NCBI GenBank assembly: GCA_963978905.1
Contig: OZ022261.1
Coordinates: 24,983,686-25,047,685 of the forward strand
Source: Trichostrongylus colubriformis
Lineage: Eukaryota > Nematoda > Chromadorea > Rhabditida > Trichostrongylidae
Length of the DNA stretch: 64,000 nucleotides
Direction: 5' to 3'
Shown piece by piece: positions 55,267 to 64,000 of the stretch. Position 1 is the stretch's first letter. Every line of letters starts with the position of its first letter. The notes beneath the pieces are model-generated. The model saw only the letters and a list, made by a program, of their open reading frames with translations. It was not told the DNA's origin and ran no database searches. Both the position numbers and the translations under genes were made by a program.

Positions 55267-56213
55267 TTAATCAGCCTGCCTCCTGGGGTCGACCTTGCCA
55301 AAGAGTGACTGAGGTGTAGAGTGGATAGTATGATAGCAGAATGATATCGTCATATCGAGTTAAGGCCGCACCATCTGAAACTACGTGGTGTTTGACGTGT
55401 CGGTTTTTGTGGTTAAATCGTCCACCGAGCCAGTATAAAAAAACACTGGAATGAATGATTACAAGTAAATTACCTCTACCATGCCTTTGAGAAGCCAGCT
55501 GCATTCGGCACCCCTGGTTCTAGGGAAGCACACCTCTTTTACAGCTATTCATGCGGGTTTAGGCAAAATTAGAATTCAAAAGACTAAAAACATCAAAAAT
55601 AAACTGGAATCTTCGAAAAATGTTTTATGAAGGAGGCAGTCAAAAGAGAACACTTGAAGCAAGGGAATCGATGGGCGCTCTAGTATCATGCGGAATCATC
55701 AATGGTTCACCGAGAGTAAGTGATGACCTTAGTCGCTAACTGGGTCGATCGGAACACGCAAACTTAGGCTTTGACCACTCGTTTTATGTTACTAATGTGA
55801 ATAGCGCAGAAAAAGAGTTCAGCAACAGAGGCATCGAGAAATGAAACGGGAAACCCTCTAAAACTGTAGAAGGCGTTATTTTAAAAAATCTCTGGAAAAA
55901 TTCAAAATCATGTATGGAAAGCGAGATTAACCAGTAAACGTAGCTCACTCAAACAGACACAGTTCTAGCAGGGTTATGGAGATATCACGAAAAGACTGCA
56001 GTTTTCAAGAATAATAAGGGTTTCATGGAGCTATGGAATACAAGCAGGGCAGCGCTTGATGGCTTACCTCTGCTTACTATGATCAATGAGGTAAGCACCG
56101 TGGAGAGCGAGAGAGTTTGTAAGACATGTGGGTGTGTACGTGTGTCAGAGAAGCCATTACTACATAAGCAAAGCCGTTCATTTCATTGTCGTACCTCCCT
56201 CCCGCAGGGGCAC

Positions 56214-56237
56214 GCAGCAGCAGCAACAGCAGCAGCA
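56214..56237 (+). repeat. Short CAG/CAA trinucleotide repeat
   Basis: A GCAGCAGCAGCAACAGCAGC tract, with no surrounding gene model. Confidence 0.8.
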
Positions 56238-56359
56238 TGAGCTAAAGAAGTCGAATACATTCATCTCTGAGAAGATTCAATCGAACAATCTGTAGAGTAG
56301 CGAAGACGACGACGTAAAAAGTTAGCTGCTCCCTCTACGTCCGTACCTTGCACGGTGGG

Positions 56360-56430
56360 CGGTGCAATAGGTATGAGCTAGGGCGCTGTATGTAATTAGG
56401 TCCTGGAACAATTACCTGTACCAAGGTGAA
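56360..56430. repeat. Foldback family fragment
   Basis: GAGCTAGGGCGCTGTATGTA followed by ATTAGGTCCTGGAAC matches one arm of the dispersed foldback family. Confidence 0.4.
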
Positions 56431-57009
56431 ATAAGGCGAGGTAGCGCCACAAACTGATAATAATGGAATTAGACTAAACGCGACTGCTCTCTGCTCCACA
56501 GCATCGCTCAGTGCGAAGTTTTCCCTCGAGAAAAGCCTTATATTCAGTGGTGCCGCTGCAAGTAATCCATATACGACTCGAGACGCGTGAATTCGCATGA
56601 ACAAAATGAGGCCGTGTGCAAAAGCAAAACACATTTCACTGATGTTGTAGTAAACACCAACACCCCGTAAGGAAAGTGTGTAAATAGGACTAGCAAGACT
56701 GGAAAATGGAAGCTAAAAGGGAATTACATACACTAATGGAATTGACGGACGGGAAGAAGAGGAAGCGTGCGTATCGGTAAGACGAGAATTGGTCGATGGT
56801 TTTCAGCGTTGAAATCCATGACAACATGGCGCACGAAGCCATATAACAACGGGCGGATAATGTAAGTGGCGATAGGCTGTGTGTGTGTGTGACCTTCGAA
56901 CACAACGACCAGCGTTACGCTACAATGATAGCGTGAGGAGAGGAGAGGGATGACGCAGAAAAACTAGTTACTGGATAGTATCAACAATAACAACCTTCGC
57001 AAATAAAGA

Positions 57010-57500
57010 TCTAATCGGTGATATTAATTTGAGGTGATGAGCAGATTATTATCATTCTCACATTTTACGAGTTTAGAAGTAACTAAAAATAGATTTTACG
57101 ATAGTATACGATACGATAGATTAGTTTCAGATAGCTACGATACCACAGTGTAACGACGCCCACCGCTTTGAAAAAAAAAAGCACATGAAGAGATCGTATG
57201 AGAATATGCCACGTATCCGTTATTTGTACGAATAAATGAATAGAGGGAGCTGTGGGCATGAGGGGAAAGTGGGCATTAACTGTACAATGACAGGTAAGGT
57301 GCCAATCTACGAAAATAAAAACTAATCGACGATAATAACACGAGATGATGAGCAAATCACTTTCACACTCACGCTACGAGTTTACCCAAAATAGCTCAGC
57401 AAAGAAATTACGACAGTATACGATACTATAGTGTAGGTCAAGATAATATACGATACTACAGCATAAGTTACGATAATAAACGAAATACACGAGAAGAATG
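57010..57500. repeat. Diverged ~310-bp tandem duplication rich in ACGATA-type units
   Basis: The block containing GATGAGCAGATTATTATC...TACGAGTTTA and CGATAGTATACGATACGATA (57030-57120) recurs at about 57340-57430. The trailing TATGCCACGTATCCGTTAT recurs as TATGCCACATATCTGTTAT at 57510. Short TACGATACTA units repeat within it. Confidence 0.6.
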
Positions 57501-57735
57501 CTTGACGATATGCCACATATCTGTTATAGCACATGGGATTGAACACCGGATGCCATGGGATCGAGTGGGTGGAGGGGAGGGGGGGGGGGGGACTTATTGG
57601 TTGAACAGGGAGCTGCCCTTACATGTGTAAACAGCAGAAAGTTTTTAAATGGCTTCAACGTGGGCACGTGGGGCGAAATATTTGCCTAAACGAGAGGAGC
57701 GGGGTACAAGGTACTGAAATAACTTCCTTGTACAA

Positions 57736-57787
57736 GGTTATGGGCGCGTGAGGGGAGGCGTGCCCCTCCTCTCACGCGTCCATAACC
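57736..57787. repeat. Long GC-rich hairpin
   Basis: GGTTATGGGCGCGTGAGGGG pairs with CCCTCCTCTCACGCG and CCATAACC around a ~4-base centre, with one or two mismatches. Function is unknown. It lies next to a possible exon donor. Confidence 0.7.
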
Positions 57788-57800
57788 TGAATCGGCTTAC

Positions 57801-58012
57801 CAGCATTGGGTCATACATCGGCCAATTATTTGGCTCTGAATGCATTTTTCTTCTACGATGAGTCCTTCCTACTGCCTCCAATACCCGAAATGTCGTTTGG
57901 TCAACCAGAGAACGAGATAAGTGCGAGTCACATAGTTCTTGAACAGGGCCTTCAATATGTTCTTGGCATTCGATTAGAATGTGAGCATTAATATTGCTAA
58001 TCAAGGATACTT
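57801..58012 (-). CDS. Possible exon of an unrecognised gene
   Basis: A minus-strand open segment ends at a good donor (GTAAGC at 57800-57795). It encodes a protein-like stretch including HILIECQEHIEGPVQELCDS and RRRKMHSEPNNWPMYDPM. I do not recognise the family. The acceptor is not resolved, so the 5' limit is approximate. A second open segment ending at a GTGAGT donor lies just upstream (58090-58290). Confidence 0.35.
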
Positions 58013-58089
58013 CTTGCCGGCAGACAGAAAGAGTGTCTTTTATGAGCGAGCGAGGGCATAGAATCGAGACATAACATCTAACGCCACAC

Positions 58090-58290
58090 TTAAAGAACTA
58101 CTCACCCTGCTTTCAGTAAGACTATAGGATACAGTCCGATACAGTCCCTGGTCAACAAAGCAGGATCGTGAGGCACAAGTTACACTTCGCGATCCTGCGA
58201 GTTCGTGCGCGATTTCGCGGACCTGTGATAGGGCGACGTCGCACGCAAACTCGCAAAATCTTGAGTCTTGACATATGCCTATCGATTCTG
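58090..58290 (-). CDS. Possible upstream exon of the same unrecognised gene
   Basis: The open frame reads CEFACDVALSQVREIAHELA and SYSLTES before an AGG|GTGAGT donor at about 58107-58101. Its phase does not clearly match the candidate exon at 57801-58012, which weakens the pair. GC-rich internal repeats make a chance ORF possible. Confidence 0.22.
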
Positions 58291-58299
58291 ATCGATGCG

Positions 58300-59400
58300 T
58301 ACATATTACACAACTATATGCATATACCAATTACATATGTACATACATGTCCATACGCCATTATTGTAGACCCATAAAATTTTATTCACCAAACCATTAG
58401 TGTGTGCACGCTCTTAATGCATCACATTCAATCCATAGCTTCAGCACATGTGGAGGCACTCTAAAAACCAAATGCATTCCGCCTGCAAAGCATGTGTTTA
58501 TGGTGGAAGCTGTCATTAAGGCGCACTGCGAATAAAGAAACAGCAAAAAACGCGAGATCCAGTTGTTACTAGGGAAACATGCAAAAAAGGCAAACAATAT
58601 GAACGTTTCCATTAAAAACCTAGTCGTTGTGACGATGATCCACCCGAAAACCGGTTCTGATAAGAAGAATAACAAAAGACTCAGAGGTAGATCATGGGAT
58701 CACAATCGATAAAAGCATCGCGGTAAGTAGCATTGGGTATGGAGGGAGGCCGCGTGTGGTTCAATTCTCCCTTCTTCCTCAGAGTCGCGCCTCCCCCTGC
58801 TCGTCGCAAAACGGCTTCCCATAAAAGCGTATCGGGATGACGTTGCTTGGCGATCAGCCAAAGGAACATATCGAAAACTCAATGCGGAATTTACTTACTG
58901 CGTCTCTCACTCGAAACCTTATACAATCAACACTATGTATTTTCAAGTGTGTATTTCTACCTGAGCCTTACTTTGAAGGGGTAGAGGCTTTCCCCCAAAT
59001 TAAGCCTTAGACTACCTAGGTAAAAATAGCGTAGGGCGCCCAACACAGTGGAGCGCCTTCCCCCATCTTCCCTACATTAGCACCGAAGAAAATACGAGAA
59101 TATGTTGCACTTTATCGGAAAATAGAAAATGTTAGGTAACTTGCCAATGATATTACCTCTGAAACAGGAAAAAAGTTGGAATGTGTATGGAAAAATAGAA
59201 AGCTCGGAGAAACTAACTATGCGTGGATCCGAAAAGTCGGCTGAGCGGAAAAGAAGTAACAATAAGCCAAAAGCCACGTATAAACACGTCCAAATGATCA
59301 ATATTGGTACAACTATGCTCCAAATGTTCGTCAACGATATACGCACGCGATTTGTGCCATAGTGTGGCGTGCTGACACGCACGCCGCACATTGAATACCA
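58300..59400. other. No gene recognised
   Basis: No supported exon or element in this stretch. Confidence 0.4.
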
Positions 59401-59409
59401 TTCATAAAT

Positions 59410-59569
59410 GGGAGACGGTCGTTTGGCGCGGCCTCTTGGAGCTAACTTGCCAATGGGGCACTGCCAAAGCTCCTCCCCTTAAAAGGCTTAGGTAAATCTG
59501 GAGAGTCCAGACGTCCCAGCGCCCCATTGGCAAATTAGCTGCAAGGGCCGCGCCAAACGACATACACCC
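59410..59569. mobile_element. MULE-like MITE copy 2 with exact 9-bp target duplication
   Basis: The inverted copy of 9136-9297. It starts GGGAGACGGTCGTTTGGCGC and ends GCCAAACGACATACACCC, 160 bp long. The flanks TTCATAAAT (59401-59409) and TTCATAAAT (59570-59578) are an exact 9-bp duplication, different in sequence from that of copy 1. So both are independent insertions. Confidence 0.9.
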
Positions 59570-59579
59570 TTCATAAATT

Positions 59580-61179
59580 ATTCATGGTGCCGTCCTGAGA
59601 AGATATGATGAATTATTTCTGAATGTGCATATACAGTGGATGAATACGAGAGCAGCCATCGATCGATGTTTATAGGAAGATATGATTTTCAAAATCCATA
59701 ATGAAGTTACGGATGGTTTCTGCGTTTGAAGTAGACCGTAGGTATCGGGTTGCTAGATTTTTTTGAAAGATTTTTAAGCTAAAAGTAATTCCGAATTGGT
59801 GACCCTGCTCGTATCACACTGATGCTTAATTTTTGCGGCTTTTTCGAACAAATTCTATTCAACAAGCTCTTATGGAGGGAAGAGGGTTTCTTCCCCCTTC
59901 TAGGATTAGGTAAAAATAACGTCCATGTGGGATGCTCCCATTGCTAGAGCACCAAAATATTTAATAAATAGTTTAACTCAACAAACAAATCAATGACATT
60001 GCGTTAAAGGCTGGAGAACTTTTGAAAATACATAAAACACCAATTTTTCGCTGTTTATGCATCGACCCATCATTTTTTGGGGTATGTCATAGACATAAAT
60101 CAGAACAAATAAATCGAGAAATGTTTTCATAGCTACAACGTTACCAGCAAGCGAGCACATCCCTAACTTGCACGCATCGCGTCCCACGGAGCAAGCCGCG
60201 TTGCGAAGCCTTGTTCTAATACCCGTGTTGCTCAATGCGTATGAATAATCCTTACTATATATAAAACGCTTCGTCTGTCCGAATTGTTAATTGGATTCAA
60301 TTCCAATATGACCCAAACGTGGGGAGAAGATGGACTTAGGCCAGCGATGAGTTTCTGACGGTGACCAAAGAATCCGGGCCACAATGGGCAGAGCACTTCT
60401 GGTGGTGGGTGGAGCTTGGACGTTGCATGAAAAACAACCTGTGGAAGTGGGGACAAGTCTGGGATGGCTAGGGCATGGAACAAGAAGTAAAGAGCACACA
60501 TGAGCAACTTAACCTCCGCCCACAGTGGGCGAGGCTTGCACTGAAACCCCTTGGACTGAAGATTGTTTATTCGGCGAAAATGGTCGCAACGTGAGGAAAA
60601 AATGGAATAATTGTAAGGCCACCCATGAGTATCCATGAAAGAGGCCTGGGCAAGTGGACGGAGCGCACCCAGAATGGGGGACCCCCACAACAAAAAATCA
60701 TAACTAGGTTCTATCGTGGCCTTGTGACCAGGAAAAAATCGGCAGAAATGACCAATGTCGTTATATCAAGCACACTTAAAAGCAAAAACCCGTCCACAAT
60801 GGGCGCAGCGTGATGTGATTGTGGGTACCGAGTAAATATATATAAAAAAGCAATTCCGATTGACCCACTGACGCTCATGATGTTGCGCGCGCAGTGGTGT
60901 GCGCTAGCCCAACTGGTTGCATAGCAATAGAGAGACAATATTTTTGTTTCTTAGAATTGTAGCTTCCCATGCTCTTGGTATAACCCATAACCGCCTTGAA
61001 GAAGAATAGAGAGAAAAGGAAATAAGAGAAACAAGGGACCATTACATTCTGCGTGTCTATCTGGCGACAATCGTTACTGCATACTTCATCATGCACCTTA
61101 CCAAGTTTTAATGGATTAAAATGCGTCAGACTTTGACTACCTTTTGTTTTGGACTTTGAAAGATCTGAAAGTCTGTTTA
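59580..61179. other. No gene recognised; foldback fragment at 60150-60210
   Basis: CTTGCACGCATCGCGTCCC near 60169 belongs to the dispersed foldback family. GCCCA-NN-TGGGC-type short palindromes occur at about 60520 and 60800. No supported exon. Confidence 0.4.
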
Positions 61180-61351
61180 GACCGCGTTCATACTTTGCCG
61201 TGTCGGCAGCAGGGCGTGGCTGCGTGTCTCTGCGTCTCCGCTGTTGCCACCCTGTCTCGTTGCCTGCATCGCCTGTGCACCTTCCCGTTTCACTCTTCCT
61301 GCTGCCTGTGAACGCATCCACGCCCTGTCGGCGCAAAGTATGAACGCGGTA
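61180..61351. repeat. GACCGCGTTCATACTTTG MITE, copy 3
   Basis: The ends GACCGCGTTCATACTTTG and CAAAGTATGAACGCGGTA are nearly perfect inverted repeats. The interior carries GGGCGTGGCTGCG and a matching CGCATCCACGCCC, so the arms are longer than 30 bp. It is the best preserved copy. Flanking trinucleotides TTA and CTA differ by one base. Confidence 0.8.
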
Positions 61352-61368
61352 CTACCCTTATGGGGATT

Positions 61369-61577
61369 CAAATGGGAGGGGGGGGGGGTTACGCAAAATT
61401 TTCACAGACGTCGCGGCTCGTTTCCCTTCCTAGGCTTAGGCTAAAGCAGATGAAAAGGATTCTTTAGCAAATGCTTTTTTCATGTAGGAAGAGAGGATGA
61501 ATTTTAGCCTGAGCCTGGGGAGGGAACGAGCTTCGACGTCGGGGAAAGTAACGTCTCTCCCCTACCTTAATTGACCC
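61369..61577. mobile_element. Diverged MITE with poly-G terminus, copy 3
   Basis: TCAAATGGGAGGGGGGGGGG then ACGCAAAATTTTCAC on the left; GTCTCTCCCC and TTAATTGACCC on the right; CTTCCTAGGCTTAGGCTAAA inside. It matches the MITEs at 9588 and 48685 but lies outside a TTAA element. Confidence 0.65.
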
Positions 61578-61909
61578 ACACCCTAAGTTTTCACTGCGGT
61601 TGCAATCAAAAGGAAGGCCTATCAGGGCATGTTGAGCTTTTCTAACGGTTTTTCAACGTATAGAGGCTCATACATGAATCAGAACACCGCTGTAAAATTT
61701 GGCTAAGTGGTTTTGGACTACCAAAAAAGTTCGATCCCACTGAAAACAAATTTTTGCAATTTACCAAATTTCGTCCTTTTCTATTCACGTATGACCACAC
61801 ATGTAAACACCGTGCGAAAGCGATCTTTAGTTGACCAGGGTACCCCTATTCACAAGTTTTTCTTTGCTTATTTGATGACTGACATGCTTGGACCTGCCAG
61901 CACTCATAA

Positions 61910-62080
61910 GACATCGTTCGTACTTTGCGCCGGCAGGGCGTGGCATCTTAAGAGGCAGCGAGACAGAGTGGTAGGGAGAAGTGTAGAGACGACGCAGACA
62001 ACGAGACAAGGTGGCACAGGCGGAGACGCGATACACGCAGCCAGCTTTGCCGCCGGCACCGTAAAGTATGAACGGGACCG
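61910..62080. repeat. GACCGCGTTCATACTT MITE, copy 4 (diverged)
   Basis: GTTCGTACTTTGCGCCGGCAGG on the left and CCGTAAAGTATGAACGGGAC on the right form the arms. The interior GACGACGCAGACAACGAGAC matches copy 1. Confidence 0.65.
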
Positions 62081-62157
62081 AACATGGTGTTCGTGATGAA
62101 AAAGCCAAGTCGGGTGTGCAATGTCTATAATCTAAAGAACTGCAAGCGTTATGGTAA

Positions 62158-62195
62158 GTCTTACCGTAGGCCAAAATTGCCCTCTCCCGGTGTCT
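62158..62195 (-). mobile_element. Terminal fragment of a TTAA-family element (copy F)
   Basis: CCAAAATTGCCCTCTCCCGG followed by TGTCT and TCAA is one terminus of the family. No other end was found nearby. Confidence 0.5.
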
Positions 62196-62199
62196 TCAA

Positions 62200-64000
62200 C
62201 CAATAGAAACTTTAAAATGAGGTCGGTTTGGTGCGCTAAAACGTACACTCCACTCATTTTGTATGTGCACCAATAGTTTAGCGAAGACAGTGAAAATCCG
62301 GGAAATGCAGAAATTTGTAAGCAAAGGGAGCCAAACATGAACTCCTCCTGCTGTTCGAAGGAGAGTCCACCCCTCTATTCATTCAGCCTTCCGATCACTG
62401 GAATAACTATGATCCCTGCATTTACGAAGAACTTTCCGTGACCTCTTTAGCATTTACGATAGGTGCCTCTTTATTTTGAGTCCGGTTCGCATTGGCTTCG
62501 ATGCAGGTTTGAAGTAAGTCTCTTATTATGTATATGCTAAACGCCACATCCAGAAAGCACTGCAAGGAGCTGGTCAAAATTGCTTTCATCCGAGCAACGT
62601 TTACCACTCGTTTTTTGGTCCTCCCAGAGCCATTTGCGGGATTTAACACCAGCTTTTTTTGTTCCATGAATGTGACCCTACAAGATGCAAAGGACCGTTT
62701 CAGAGAAGCCCACCATGCCCTTATGGGACTTTTTGTTAGTGCCTAAATCGTCGCAAAAGTGCGCGAAAAACGCGAATTATCATTTTTTGGCTTTTTTGTA
62801 ACGATTGACCATTGTTTTCTTCTAAATTCAACATAAAACGATTCGTTGTGATTATCTGCTCGACTCGTTGGTCATAACTTGTGGTACTCTACAAGACAGT
62901 GCTCAACGATTCTGTTTTCTTTGATCAAATCGCAATTCATTTTCGGAGATTCTGCCAGGTTTGAAAGCTGTATTCAGGAACGAGAAGCTCGCCATGAAAT
63001 TGCTTGACGTTCCGCACATTTGAACGTCGACTAAAATTACCGAAGAATTTCATGGTTATCTATCCAGTTCGAAAGAAATACTGTCTCAAACTCAACAGAA
63101 TGTCATAAAATGAATTACCGATCGGCCACAGGAACCATAATCGCACGCTGCGTGACACGGTGTGCTTGAATTAGAAAAATTTCAGCATTAAATCGATTTG
63201 CAGATGAAAAACGTGAATTCGTGCCATTTCTACAGCTAATCGGTGAGAGCATCTCACTCAGTGCAATTATCCAAAGGCACTGAATTACTCGACCTAGGTT
63301 TCACAGAATTAGGATCAATGAATGGAATCTTATACAATTTCATTCAAGATTTAATTAATGATGGAGCACTGTTCTAACGGATTGTTCGCCAACATGTCAT
63401 ATACCTATTCAAAAATAAGGGAGCCTACAAAAGAGTAAAGAAGTTGAAAGGAAAATTGTTTCGAAATTGTTTTGTCAAGACGACTACCCACTTCTTTTCA
63501 TCTCCAAATACATCCAAGACTTTGAACGGAATTTATATCAAGAGAACCACAATGGCAACCATTATAGTATGTACTAACTTTAAGGTCAGGCTACCGTATT
63601 ACTGTGAAACCAATACTGACTAGAGAACGCACTCATAGAAATCATTCACGGAAATTTGAGTTTTCTGTTAAAATATATTTGTGTTGTATTTGCACACAAC
63701 CGGTTGCATACAAAGTTCACACGAAAAAAAAAAACGAGAATACGGCCGAGATACAGCTTCCTTGCAATAACGTACGACAAGGTGGGGCGTCCGGGGAGGC
63801 GTGGCCGCGAGAGCTCTGGAAGCAAAGAGTCGACTTATGTGGTCAGGGGCGAAGAATTGAAAAAAGCAAAGTTTGGCACGATATTTTGATGTACGCTCCT
63901 TCCACTAACAGCTGTTCAGGTTGTTTGATGGAATTCAGACGAGCTGCTGTTTTTCCACTTTTCTGCTTTGGAACAACGAAAATCTCTCGGTTTTTCCGTG
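62200..64000. other. No gene recognised; arm-like repeat near 63690-63800
   Basis: GAGATACAGCTTCC near 63757 recalls one arm of the 25926-26350 foldback. No supported exon in the remainder. Confidence 0.4.

Noticed and set aside
60232..60693. 153-residue minus-strand ORF
   Set aside because: No domain, no splice context, and it contains repeat-derived GC palindromes.
61149..61371. Overlapping ORFs on both strands with Cys/Pro-rich products
   Set aside because: They coincide with the 172-bp GACCGCGTTCATACTTTG MITE.

Overview
The window is eukaryotic and reads like a gene-poor, transposon-rich piece of a nematode genome, most likely a strongylid (hookworm-like) parasite. Reasons: many-exon genes with introns as short as 55-60 nt, TTTTCAG/TTTTAG-type acceptors, an acceptor 15 nt before an initiator ATG (typical of spliced-leader addition), and mariner, RTE-type and piggyBac remnants with many small inverted-repeat elements. 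No prokaryotic gene organisation is present and most short ORFs are noise. The species is an inference.

One host gene is clear. On the minus strand, from 49400 down to 30061 (19.3 kb), 19 exons can be joined by hand into a 723-residue protein with an N-terminal PRELI/MSF1 domain, a CRAL-TRIO lipid-binding domain and a C-terminal GOLD domain. This is the SEC14L1/SEC14L5 architecture. Eighteen exons are well supported by splice sites, matching phases and family similarity. One short linker exon (46298-46338) is a phase-based guess. Its introns hold a snapback mariner derivative, a deleted mariner, a 250-bp near-perfect palindrome, tRNA-like repeats and two copies of a TTAA-flanked element.

From 1 to 30 kb the sequence is mostly repeats. 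There is a degenerate mariner (538-1778), a tRNA-like/SINE and palindromic block (2.6-4.0 kb), a MULE-like MITE with an exact 9-bp target duplication (9136-9297) and a TTAA element (9392-10133). A degenerate RTE-type LINE (12945-16200) has a TTAA element inserted in its endonuclease. A piggyBac transposase remnant (17340-19345) is split by a 719-bp Tc1/mariner-superfamily element, and a 1.2-kb TIR element (20890-22107) carries mariner debris. Several foldback MITEs follow at 23-27 kb. From 49.4 to 64 kb there are further copies of the same families, simple and tandem repeats, two strong hairpins and two weak exon candidates.

The most interesting signal is a nonautonomous DNA-element family with TTAA flanks and termini AGRCACCRGGAGGGGG. 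Six copies or fragments are present. Removing one copy with a single TTAA restores the LINE reading frame, and a piggyBac-class transposase relic lies in the same window. A second strong case is a small MULE-like element with two independent, exact 9-bp duplications.
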